6,304 nt of DNA from Pseudomonas sp. (GTDB lineage: Bacteria; Pseudomonadota; Gammaproteobacteria; Pseudomonadales; Pseudomonadaceae): the NCBI GenBank assembly GCA_029240955.1, contig JARDZH010000134.1:1-6304 (forward strand), written 5' to 3'. The position numbers and the translations under genes were made by a program. This document shows positions 1 to 6,304 of this stretch, piece after piece (position 1 is the first letter of the stretch; the number at the start of each line of letters is the position of its first letter). Under the pieces are notes generated by a model, which was not told the DNA's origin, searched no databases, and was given only the letters and a program-made list of their open reading frames with translations.

Positions 1-911
1 GTTTTGCGCAGGACCTCCGCCAGCGGGTCAGGGGGCAGGATCAAGCAGTGCTGGCGCTGGACTGCGCGATGCGGGCAGTCGCGGCAGGGCTTAACAAGCC
101 CGATGCGCCGGTTGGGGTGTTTCTGCTGGTCGGGCCAAGCGGCGTGGGCAAGACCGAGACAGCGCTGGCGCTTGCGGACCTTCTTTACGGCGGCGAGCGT
201 TTCCTGACCACGGTCAACATGTCCGAATTTCAGGAAAAACATACGGTATCGCGGTTGATCGGCGCCCCACCAGGTTACGTCGGCTATGGCGAAGGCGGGA
301 TGCTGACCGAAGCGGTGCGTCAGAAACCCTATTCGGTGATCTTGCTCGATGAGGTCGAAAAGGCTGACCCGGACGTCATGAACCTGTTCTATCAGATCTT
401 CGATAAGGGCATCGCCAATGACGGCGAGGGCCGGGAGATCGATTTCCGCAACACCCTGATCCTGATGACTTCGAACCTGGGCACCGAGCAGATCGAGCGC
501 CTCTGCCAGGGCGGCGCACGTCCGTCGGCCGAAATGCTCGAAACCGCCATCCACCCGCTGTTGACGGCGCACTTCAAGCCCGCATTGTTGGCCCGCATGC
601 AGGTCGTACCCTATTTTCCGATCAGCGATGCGGTGCTCGCGGAACTGGTAGAACTCAAACTGCAGCGCCTCGCAGATCGGCTGCGTGCACGTAACCTGCA
701 ACTCAGTTACTGCCCGGCGCTGCTTGATCATCTTCGTAAGCGCTGCACGCAGAGCGACAGCGGAGCGCGAATGGTGGACCGACTGCTTGAACAGCGCATC
801 CTGCCTCTAATCGCCGACCGGGTGCTCGCCGCGATGGCTGTCGGCGAAGACCTCCGTCACGTACAGGTCACGCTGGACGCTGCGGGTTCCATGCAGTGCG
901 AGCTTGTGTAA
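1..911 (+). CDS. clpV: T6SS AAA+ ATPase ClpV/TssH, C-terminal part (5' end outside window)
   Basis: This Clp/HSP100 ATPase in the cytoplasm disassembles contracted TssB-TssC sheath tubules so they can be reused. The reading frame is open from the left edge (first full codon at base 3) to TAA at 909-911. It gives 302 residues, about a third of a usual ClpV of 850-900 residues. Visible is the second AAA+ module: Walker A GPSGVGKT (bases 132-155), a pore loop GAPPGYVGYGEGG (261-299), Walker B ILLDE (339-353), a TSNLGT sensor-1 stretch, an arginine-finger candidate in LLARM (594-596), and a sensor-2 GAR (762-770) in the small C-terminal lid. The piece alone could belong to any ClpB-like protein. 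The FKPALLARM stretch and the T6SS neighbours make it ClpV. The N-terminal sheath-binding domain and first AAA+ module lie upstream. No frameshift or missing catalytic residue is seen. Confidence 0.95.
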   Translation, partial: FAQDLRQRVRGQDQAVLALDCAMRAVAAGLNKPDAPVGVFLLVGPSGVGKTETALALADLLYGGERFLTTVNMSEFQEKHTVSRLIGAPPGYVGYGEGGMLTEAVRQKPYSVILLDEVEKADPDVMNLFYQIFDKGIANDGEGREIDFRNTLILMTSNLGTEQIERLCQGGARPSAEMLETAIHPLLTAHFKPALLARMQVVPYFPISDAVLAELVELKLQRLADRLRARNLQLSYCPALLDHLRKRCTQSDSGARMVDRLLEQRILPLIADRVLAAMAVGEDLRHVQVTLDAAGSMQCELV

Positions 912-912
912 G

Positions 913-2469
913 GTGACTTCCATCTTCGCGCAAATCCCTGAGCCGCTGGCCTACGCCGAGCATGCTTTCAAGCAGCTTGCCGCGCTTTCGCAGGCGGCGG
1001 ACGCCGAGGCCGTTGCCGATGGGCTCGTTGAGGCCTGCGTGCGGCTGACCGGTTGTGAGTTGGCACAGATCTACTGTCTGAATCCCGCCCGCACCGGCCT
1101 CCATCTGATCGCGCAAAAGGACGATGCAGGGCAGCCGGGCTCCATGCTGCAAGACGTCGATTACAGCGACCGGCAGTTACTGCAGTTCAGCCTTCGCGAG
1201 AACCGCATGATCAGTATCAGCGGCCACGATGGTCAGGTCTATGACACCGGATTCCTGCCATCCGGGGGCGCTGCCTGGCAATCGTTGCTTTGTCTGCCAT
1301 TGCCCGATCGGGAGGGGCGGGTGACCGGACTGTTGCTGTGTGCAACACCCCGAAAACAGTCGCTGGACGAGTTCGGTCCGACACTGGTTGCCCTTGGCAC
1401 TTTTGCGTTGTCGCAGCGGGCGCTGTTCAGGCGGCTTAAAGGGCCCACCCAGGACAGCGAGCGTCGCGCTGGCGTCCGCCGCAGTGGCCCGGACTATGGC
1501 TTGCTTGGGCGTAGCGCCGGGATTGCGCGGGTGCGCCACCTGATAAGCAAGGTTCTGAATACGTCGCATACCCTCCTGTTGACCGGCGAAACCGGCACGG
1601 GCAAGGAAGTGGTCGCGCGCGCCGTTCATGAGTACGGTTCGCGCGCCGGCAAGGCGTTCGTCGTGCAGAACTGTGCAGCGTTCCCGGAAGCCTTGCTGGA
1701 GAGCGAGCTCTTCGGCTACCGCAAGGGGGCCTTCACCGGTGCTGACCGCGACTATTCCGGGCTGTTCGAAACGGCCAACGGCGGAACGTTACTGCTCGAC
1801 GAGGTGGGTGACATGCCGTTGGGCCTGCAGGCCAAGCTGCTCAGGGTTTTGCAGGAAGGTGAAATCCGGCCGCTCGGGTCGACCGCCACCCGCAAGGTGG
1901 ACGTCCGGATCATCGCGGCGACCCACCGTGACCTGCCCGCGATGATCGCCGAAGGCAGGTTTCGGGCTGACCTTTATTACCGGCTCGCGCAGTTCCCCGT
2001 CTCGTTGCCCGCGTTGCGCCAGCGCGAAGACGATGTGCTCGAGCTGGCGCGTCACTTCTGCAGCGCTGCCTGCCAGACACTAGGCCGTGAAACCCCGTCA
2101 TGGTCCGCAGCCGCGCTCGACTTGCTCTCCAGTTATGGGTTCCCCGGCAACGTGCGCGAACTCAAGGGCATGGTCGAACGCGCCGTCCTGATGTGCGACG
2201 CGCAGGAGCTTGGTCGCGAAGATTTTGCGTTGCTGAGCGAGCCTGTCGCCCGCACCGGCACGTTCAACCTGCGCGAGCGCCTGGACGCGTTCGAGCGCGA
2301 CATCCTTGTCCAGTGCCTGCACAGCGCGGGCGGCAACCGCAGTCTGGCTGCGCGCAAGCTGGGCGTGGCGCGCCGTACCTTGCTGTACCGGATGGCCCAT
2401 CTGGGTATCACGTCGGCTTGCGCGCCCCGGTCCCGTCATTTTTCCACTGTGTCAGGAGATTCACCATGA
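913..2469 (+). CDS. sfa: Sigma-54-dependent T6SS transcriptional activator (Sfa/VasH type)
   Basis: This is a bacterial enhancer-binding protein that uses ATP to open sigma-54 RNA polymerase promoters. Residues are numbered from GTG 913 (518 aa). About 10-175 form a GAF-like sensory region with no receiver-domain phosphorylation site visible. About 197-385 form the sigma-54-interaction AAA+ domain: Walker A GETGTGKE (225-232), an intact GAFTGA sigma-54 contact loop (272-277), Walker B LLLDE ending at D296-E297, arginines in FRADLYYRL (R351, R357), and sensor II in FPGNVREL (R415). A Fis-type helix-turn-helix lies near the C-terminus (about 475-494, NRSLAARKLGVARRTLLYRM). The start is uncertain. 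GTG 913 leaves a one-base gap to the clpV stop, and TTG 904 would overlap clpV by 8 bases and add three residues. Neither has a strong ribosome site, which suggests translational coupling to clpV. Family members beside clpV (Sfa, VasH) control T6SS genes; the target promoters here are not visible. Confidence 0.93.
   Translation: MTSIFAQIPEPLAYAEHAFKQLAALSQAADAEAVADGLVEACVRLTGCELAQIYCLNPARTGLHLIAQKDDAGQPGSMLQDVDYSDRQLLQFSLRENRMISISGHDGQVYDTGFLPSGGAAWQSLLCLPLPDREGRVTGLLLCATPRKQSLDEFGPTLVALGTFALSQRALFRRLKGPTQDSERRAGVRRSGPDYGLLGRSAGIARVRHLISKVLNTSHTLLLTGETGTGKEVVARAVHEYGSRAGKAFVVQNCAAFPEALLESELFGYRKGAFTGADRDYSGLFETANGGTLLLDEVGDMPLGLQAKLLRVLQEGEIRPLGSTATRKVDVRIIAATHRDLPAMIAEGRFRADLYYRLAQFPVSLPALRQREDDVLELARHFCSAACQTLGRETPSWSAAALDLLSSYGFPGNVRELKGMVERAVLMCDAQELGREDFALLSEPVARTGTFNLRERLDAFERDILVQCLHSAGGNRSLAARKLGVARRTLLYRMAHLGITSACAPRSRHFSTVSGDSP
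2454..2458 (+). promoter_or_regulatory. Ribosome binding site of the tiny lipoprotein gene
   Basis: AGGAG sits 7 bases before ATG 2466, within the last codons of sfa. It is the main evidence that the 45-codon gene is translated and that its start is 2466. Confidence 0.75.
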
Positions 2470-2603
2470 GTCCCAAGCGATGGCTGCCCGTCGTTCTGCT
2501 TGCCGCCTTGTTGCTACCCGGCGGCTGCAGCGGCCATTTCAAGTTCAGTGACGACGAGTATCGCCCGCTGGGTGACCCGGCGTCGGTCCACCGCGGCAAA
2601 TGA
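2466..2603 (+). CDS. Tiny putative lipoprotein between sfa and fha (HSI-II orfX-like)
   Basis: This is a 45-codon gene of unknown function. Its ATG overlaps the sfa stop in an ATGA junction, and a good AGGAG site lies 7 bases upstream, so translation looks real and coupled. The product has a basic N-terminus (K4, R5), a hydrophobic core (about W6-P18) and LPGGC ending at Cys21, typical of an exported lipoprotein. Pro at -3 makes the lipobox atypical. If processed there, the mature peptide has only 25 residues: Ser at +2 would favour the outer membrane, followed by an acidic patch (SDDEY) and a RPLGDP segment. The alternative is a small membrane-anchored peptide that is not lipidated. I recall a small orfX at the same place in P. 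aeruginosa HSI-II, which supports a conserved T6SS accessory gene, but I cannot align them here. Confidence 0.75.
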   Translation: MSPKRWLPVVLLAALLLPGGCSGHFKFSDDEYRPLGDPASVHRGK

Positions 2604-2607
2604 CAGC

Positions 2608-2612
2608 AGGAG
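2608..2612 (+). promoter_or_regulatory. Ribosome binding site of fha
   Basis: AGGAG lies 9 bases before ATG 2622 in the 18-base gap after the small lipoprotein gene. It supports 2622 as the fha start. Confidence 0.75.
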
Positions 2613-2621
2613 ATACTTGCC

Positions 2622-3827
2622 ATGGAACTGGTTTTTGAAGTCAGCAATCCTCAAGCATTGCAGCGGGGTAGCGTCCGCAGCATGGCGTTCGGAGAGGCGG
2701 GGGGCGTCATAGGCCGCCACCTGGACTGTGAATGGTCCATCGAAGACAGACTGCGCCTGATTTCCGGTCGACACGCGCGGGTTGCCTACAGCGACCAGCA
2801 CTATCTGCTCATCGATACAAGCCGCAATGGTATCGAGCAGGTGGGCGGTGGGTGGTTGCGCAAGGATGAGGGCGTCCGTGTTCACGACGGCGACGTCTTC
2901 CGTTTCGGCGCGCTCGACGTAGTAGCGCATCTGTCCAGTCCGGGTGCGGCGGATAACGACTGGATCGCGGCCCTGTCAGAACCGGGTACCTGTGCGCCGA
3001 TGGATACCAGCCTGCCGATCGACCCTTTGCACGTGCTGAGTGAACCGGCATCGGCGTACGCCGTACTCGACGAGCTGGCCGAATGGGTTGAGAGCGACGC
3101 CGTGATGCACCCGACGACCGATCACGACCCCGTGGATCATGATTACTTGCTGGCGCCGCGATTGGTCGCCGAGATCCTGCCGGAAGCCGGGCCTTCGACA
3201 GCCGACACCGGGCTGCTGAATCAGCCTGCGCTATCCGAGGGGTTCTGGCAGCAGCTCGGTGAGGTTCTCGATATCGATCTGCAGTCGCTGGAAATAGCCG
3301 AACGTGAGGCATTGCTGCTGGACGCCGCGCGTCTGTTGAAGCAATGCGTCAGTGGCCTGCAGCGGGCGCTGCGCAATCGCGATGACGTGCAGGCCCAGAT
3401 CTGTGACGGGGTCGAGCACGCACCGGCCGGTGCTGAAACCGGTCTGCGCCAGCGGCTGGGATCAACCGGCGAGCTCAGCGAGCTGTTGATGCGATTTTCC
3501 CGATCCGCTCAGCTTGAACAAACCGTCCCGCAAGCCTTTCGGCAGCTTCAGGCGCATCAGCTTGCTTTGCTGGCGGGCAGCCGCGCCCTGGCGCGAGCGG
3601 TGCTTGAACACTTTTCTCCGCAGCAACTGAACTGGGAGTTCGAGCGTGACAGCAGCAGGCCGGTGATCAACACCGCCGGCAGCCGCTGGCGCGCCTATCT
3701 GCGTTTCCACCATGCATTGAGCCGCACCAACGACTGGAGCGACGAGCTGATGGCGCGCCATTTCACCCAGGCCTATCGCGACCAGTTGCGACTGATCGAC
3801 ACCCTTCATCTGGACTGCCACGTATGA
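2622..3827 (+). CDS. fha: T6SS forkhead-associated (FHA) domain protein Fha/TagH
   Basis: Fha proteins are T6SS scaffold proteins. FHA domains bind phosphothreonine peptides, and in P. aeruginosa HSI-I Fha1 acts with a Ser/Thr kinase-phosphatase pair to trigger assembly. This protein has 401 residues. The N-terminal FHA domain (about 1-105) keeps the ligand-binding signature: G31-R32, S48-G49-R50-H51 and S67-R68-N69-G70. About 106-205 is a Pro/Asp/Glu-rich, probably flexible linker. From about 206 comes the T6SS-specific region: a helical FWQQLGEVLDIDL stretch, then an LAGSRALARAVLEHF segment near 318 and a final WRAYLRFHHAL to FTQAYRDQ segment like the VI_FHA family C-terminus. The ATG is fixed by a good ribosome site, and the stop overlaps tssJ by 4 bases. 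No kinase or phosphatase gene is in the window, so phospho-control here is inferred from the conserved FHA residues only. Confidence 0.93.
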   Translation: MELVFEVSNPQALQRGSVRSMAFGEAGGVIGRHLDCEWSIEDRLRLISGRHARVAYSDQHYLLIDTSRNGIEQVGGGWLRKDEGVRVHDGDVFRFGALDVVAHLSSPGAADNDWIAALSEPGTCAPMDTSLPIDPLHVLSEPASAYAVLDELAEWVESDAVMHPTTDHDPVDHDYLLAPRLVAEILPEAGPSTADTGLLNQPALSEGFWQQLGEVLDIDLQSLEIAEREALLLDAARLLKQCVSGLQRALRNRDDVQAQICDGVEHAPAGAETGLRQRLGSTGELSELLMRFSRSAQLEQTVPQAFRQLQAHQLALLAGSRALARAVLEHFSPQQLNWEFERDSSRPVINTAGSRWRAYLRFHHALSRTNDWSDELMARHFTQAYRDQLRLIDTLHLDCHV

Positions 3828-4315
3828 GCGTCATGCCTTACCCCAAACCGTTGGCCCTGTTGTGGGCATTGTTTGCACTGCTCGGCTGCTCGGCGCTGTC
3901 TCCCTATTCGACACAGACCCGGCTCGAACTGAAGCTCAGTGCAAATGAGCTGCTCAACCCGGATATCAACGGTCGGCCATCGCCGGTCGTGGTGCGGCTG
4001 CTGGAGCTGAAGAACCCCGTAGCGTTCGAAACGCGAGATTTTTTCAGCCTGTATGGCCGGACCGACGAGACGCTGGCGCAAGACCTGACGGCAAGCGAAG
4101 AACTGGAGCTCAGGCCAGGCGATAGCGTCGATCTGAAACTGCACATGGAACCCGGCAGCCGCTACGTCGGCGTGATGGCGGCGTACAGAAATCTGCCCGA
4201 AACCCGCTGGCGATACGTGATCGAACTCACGTCCGCAGGCCTGACCCGCGCAGACCTTACCCTCAGTGACGATGGGATTCACCGGGTGGGTCAATCGGTT
4301 GCCGGAGGACGCTGA
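3824..4315 (+). CDS. tssJ: T6SS outer-membrane lipoprotein TssJ (Lip/VasD/SciN)
   Basis: TssJ is anchored in the outer membrane by its lipid and binds the periplasmic part of TssM, completing the TssJ-TssL-TssM envelope complex. The 163-residue product has a lipoprotein signal peptide with one basic residue (K8), a hydrophobic core and lipobox LLGC ending at Cys22; Ser at +2 fits outer-membrane sorting. The mature part shows the family pattern: LNPDINGRPSPV (44-55) leading into a VVRLLELK strand, an F-rich segment (VAFETRDFFSLYG), a DLTASEELELRPGD loop, and late strands around YVGVMAAYRNL. Length fits the family. The ATG lies in an ATGA overlap with the fha stop and lacks a clear ribosome site, so it is probably coupled to fha. 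An in-frame ATG at 3833 (Met4) would also leave a usable signal peptide. Confidence 0.94.
   Translation: MSVMPYPKPLALLWALFALLGCSALSPYSTQTRLELKLSANELLNPDINGRPSPVVVRLLELKNPVAFETRDFFSLYGRTDETLAQDLTASEELELRPGDSVDLKLHMEPGSRYVGVMAAYRNLPETRWRYVIELTSAGLTRADLTLSDDGIHRVGQSVAGGR
4304..4308 (+). promoter_or_regulatory. Ribosome binding site of tssK
   Basis: GGAGG, inside the last codons of tssJ, lies 9 bases before ATG 4318 and supports that start. Confidence 0.75.
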
Positions 4316-4317
4316 CC

Positions 4318-5649
4318 ATGAATGCATACAAGGTCATCTGGCAGGAAGGCATGTTGCTGCGCCCGCAGCATTTTCAGCATCAGGATCGCTACTACGATCA
4401 GCAGTTGAAGGTCCGCACGCAGCTGTGTGGCGCTTTCGCGTGGGGATTCACCGAACTGGAAATCGATCCGCAGTTTCTCGGCTCCGGGCAGATCGTCCTC
4501 AACGTCGCGGCGGGCATCCTGCCTGACGGCACGCTGTTCGACCTGCGTGACCGAAACCATCCGCTGGTGCTCGAAATACCGCCGAACACCGGCGATACCC
4601 CGGTGTACCTTGCACTGCCGCTGGTGGCGGGCAACTGCATCGAGGCTCGCGCCCCGGAGCAGACTGACGTGCTTGCACGCTATACCGCCAGCGCCGCCAG
4701 CATCGCAGACTCCAATGCAGGAGAGATCTCTTCGGCGCAGCTGCTGTGCGCCCGCCCGGAATTTCGTCTTTTGCCGGGCGAACACACCGAGGGGCACGCT
4801 TACGTGAAGCTCAAGCTGTGCCATGTGCTCACCACCAGCCCCGACAGATCCGTCAATCTGTCATCGGAGTTCGTGCCCACGTTCATCACCGCGGGCGGTT
4901 CGAGCTACCTGATGTCCTGTCTCAAGGAAGTGATCAGTATGCTGGGTCATCGGGGAGAGGCAATCGCCCAGCGTATCCGCGCCAACGGCAAGTTGGGGGG
5001 CTCGGAAGTGGGGGATTTCCTGATGCTGCAGCTGATCAATCGTACCGAGCCGGTTCTGCAGCATTATCACGACATCCGGCACGTTCATCCCGAAGCACTC
5101 TACCGGGCGCTGGCAGCGCTGGCAGGTGAGCTTGCGACTTTTGGCAGTGAGGAAAAACGCCCGCACCCAGGCGGCCATTACCGACATGGCGATCAGGGGG
5201 CCGCCTTCAGTGCTGTGATGCAGTCCCTCCGGCAGTTGTTGTCGATGGTGCTGGAGCAGCATGCCATCGAGCTGGAACTGCAGGAGCGACAGTACGGCAT
5301 TCTGGTCTCGCCCAAGGTTGATCCGCAGCTGTTGGGTGCTGCGTCGTTCGTGCTTGCCGCGGGCGCCAACTGCGACCCTGATGAGCTTCGGCATCGCTTG
5401 CCTGCGCACCTCAAAGCGGGATCCGTGGAGGGCATTCGCCAGTTGGTGAACCTGCATCTGCCGGGGTTTCGCCTCAAGCCGCTGCCAGTTGCGCCGCGTC
5501 AGATTCCCTATCACGCCAGCAAAGCGTACTTCGTGCTCGATCTGGATGCCGACGAACTGGCGGACGTGAAGAAGTCCGGAGGCTTCGCTCTGCATGTGTC
5601 CGGGGAATTCCCGGGACTCGAATTGAAATTCTGGGCCATCAGGAGCTGA
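4318..5649 (+). CDS. tssK: T6SS baseplate adaptor TssK (ImpJ/VasE/HsiJ)
   Basis: TssK is a cytoplasmic trimer that links the phage-like baseplate (TssE/F/G) to the membrane complex through TssL and TssM. The 443-residue length is typical. The N-terminus carries the family hallmark: Trp8 followed by EGMLLRPQHFQ (10-20) and a DRYYDQQL stretch. The N-terminal shoulder is followed by a long helical middle (about 195-320), then a C-terminal region running through YHASKAYFVLDLD to a final FPGLELKFWAIR segment, as in other TssK proteins, where this end faces the membrane complex. It starts 2 bases after the tssJ stop with a good GGAGG site and ends 4 bases before tssL, so it belongs to the same operon. 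No disruption is seen. Confidence 0.96.
   Translation: MNAYKVIWQEGMLLRPQHFQHQDRYYDQQLKVRTQLCGAFAWGFTELEIDPQFLGSGQIVLNVAAGILPDGTLFDLRDRNHPLVLEIPPNTGDTPVYLALPLVAGNCIEARAPEQTDVLARYTASAASIADSNAGEISSAQLLCARPEFRLLPGEHTEGHAYVKLKLCHVLTTSPDRSVNLSSEFVPTFITAGGSSYLMSCLKEVISMLGHRGEAIAQRIRANGKLGGSEVGDFLMLQLINRTEPVLQHYHDIRHVHPEALYRALAALAGELATFGSEEKRPHPGGHYRHGDQGAAFSAVMQSLRQLLSMVLEQHAIELELQERQYGILVSPKVDPQLLGAASFVLAAGANCDPDELRHRLPAHLKAGSVEGIRQLVNLHLPGFRLKPLPVAPRQIPYHASKAYFVLDLDADELADVKKSGGFALHVSGEFPGLELKFWAIRS
5641..5645 (+). promoter_or_regulatory. Ribosome binding site of tssL
   Basis: AGGAG, in the last codons of tssK, lies 8 bases before ATG 5654. A second, stronger AAGGAGG lies just after the start codon (5657-5663), but no start codon follows it at a usable distance, so the upstream site decides the start. 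Confidence 0.65.
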
Positions 5650-5653
5650 GTCG

Positions 5654-6304
5654 ATGAAGGAGGATATCTACCGCAGACCTCGGGACGCCACGGTGCTGGC
5701 AGAGCGCAGCGCAAGTCACGCAGGACGGTTGACCGGTCACCAGGACGCTCCGGATCTGGAGCACCTCGAAGCGCGGCTCAGCTACGCGGCGCGACTGGGA
5801 TCCGGTGATGGCGCGAGTCTGCACATCAATCCACTGGTGACGGCAGCGAGCGACCTGCTGGCGCAAGTGGTGAGGCTCTCGACCATCGCAGACCCCGGCG
5901 ACATCCAGGCACTGAACAACTACCTGAACGATCTGGTGAAAGCATTCGAGGCCAGCGCCGACTATCACCGCGTCCCCAGCGAACAGATGACAGCTGCCCG
6001 TTACGTGTTGTGCACGGTGCTGGACGAAGCCGTACTCAACACACCTTGGGGCAGCACCAGTGACTGGTCGCGCATGAGCCTGTTGAGCCGGTATCACAAG
6101 GAAACCTTCGGCGGTGAGAAGTTCTTCGTGTTGCTGGAGCGCTTGTCGAGCAACCCGGCCCGGCACCTTCACATGCTCGAATTGATGTACCTGTGTCTGG
6201 CGCTCGGGTTTGAAGGCAAGTATCGCGTCATCACGCGCGGAGGCATCGAGCTCGACGGCATTCGCGAAGGCCTGTTCCGGCAGATCCGGCATCTGCGGGG
6301 CGAC
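5654..6304 (+). CDS. tssL: T6SS inner-membrane protein TssL (DotU/IcmH), N-terminal part (3' end outside window)
   Basis: TssL is a C-tail-anchored inner-membrane protein. Its cytoplasmic domain binds TssK, and it joins TssM and TssJ in the membrane complex. The frame is open from ATG 5654 to the window end, giving 217 residues. A variable N-terminal tail of about 55 residues is followed by the helical DotU domain beginning at HINPLVTAASDLL (57-69). The family core is clear: ARYVLCTVLDEAVLNTPWG (115-133, with D124-E125), Trp138, then ETFGGEKFF (150-158), an LLERL helix and an LELMYLCLALGFEGKYR segment. No membrane segment is visible yet; in this family it comes near or beyond residue 200, so it should lie just downstream. 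Whether this is the short form or carries a C-terminal OmpA-like peptidoglycan-binding domain cannot be told. Confidence 0.95.
   Translation, partial: MKEDIYRRPRDATVLAERSASHAGRLTGHQDAPDLEHLEARLSYAARLGSGDGASLHINPLVTAASDLLAQVVRLSTIADPGDIQALNNYLNDLVKAFEASADYHRVPSEQMTAARYVLCTVLDEAVLNTPWGSTSDWSRMSLLSRYHKETFGGEKFFVLLERLSSNPARHLHMLELMYLCLALGFEGKYRVITRGGIELDGIREGLFRQIRHLRGD

Noticed and set aside
1177..1629. Minus-strand open frame (150 codons) opposite sfa
   Set aside because: It is an antisense shadow of the GAF and AAA+ coding region with no supporting features.
2100..2603. Plus-strand 167-codon frame ending at the same stop as the tiny lipoprotein
   Set aside because: Its first two thirds overlap the conserved Fis-type DNA-binding region of sfa in another frame and look like low-complexity Arg-rich translation. 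Only the last 45 codons from ATG 2466, with their own ribosome site, look genuine.
4586..4606. Seven-base inverted repeat (ACACCGG...CCGGTGT) inside tssK considered as a terminator
   Set aside because: There is no T-run after it, and it lies mid-gene in an intact coding frame.
5120..5136. Sigma-54-like TGGCAGG...CTTGC inside tssK
   Set aside because: The GG-to-GC spacing is one base too long for a -24/-12 promoter and the site is deep in a coding region. Other TGGC...GC look-alikes (for example near 1395 and 5807) also have wrong spacing.
4861..5595. Long minus-strand open frame (244 codons) opposite tssK
   Set aside because: It lies wholly inside tssK, whose family match is unmistakable, and it shows no recognisable motif. 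GC-rich codon bias routinely leaves such antisense frames open.
5639..6292. Minus-strand open frame (217 codons) opposite tssL
   Set aside because: It mirrors the tssL coding sequence, which carries the conserved DotU core. The antisense product shows no domain and no evident ribosome site.

Overview
This 6.3 kb window is the middle of a type VI secretion system (T6SS) gene cluster. All genes lie on the + strand and are packed with overlaps or gaps of at most 18 bases. The GC-rich sequence, heavy use of G/C-ending codons and the gene order point to a gammaproteobacterium, most likely a Pseudomonas. The genus is an inference from gene order and protein style, not from a marker gene.

Layout: the 3' third of clpV/tssH, the AAA+ disaggregase that recycles the contracted sheath (1-911, cut by the left edge); an sfa-type sigma-54 enhancer-binding protein (about 913-2469); a 45-codon gene for a tiny putative exported lipoprotein (2466-2603); fha/tagH, a forkhead-associated scaffold protein (2622-3827); tssJ, the outer-membrane lipoprotein of the membrane complex (3824-4315); tssK, the baseplate-to-membrane adaptor (4318-5649); and the 5' part of tssL/dotU, an inner-membrane complex subunit (5654-6304, cut by the right edge). 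The order clpV-sfa-small ORF-fha-lip-tssK-tssL is the one I recall for the P. aeruginosa HSI-II cluster (clpV2-sfa2-orfX-fha2-lip2-hsiJ2-dotU2). By that analogy tssM/icmF and perhaps a Stp/Stk phosphatase-kinase pair should follow downstream, and the sheath genes tssB/C, hcp and tssE/F/G should lie upstream.

The genes would work together as one unit. TssJ, TssL and the unseen TssM form the envelope-spanning complex. TssK connects it to the baseplate, ClpV recycles the sheath, and Fha is a candidate phosphorylation-dependent assembly switch. Sfa, with an intact GAFTGA loop, would activate sigma-54 transcription of this or a linked T6SS promoter. No non-coding stretch is long enough to hold an internal promoter or terminator, so the window reads as the interior of one operon. 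I found no RNA genes, mobile elements, CRISPR arrays or attachment sites. The system is a known one; the least understood item is the tiny lipoprotein-like gene.
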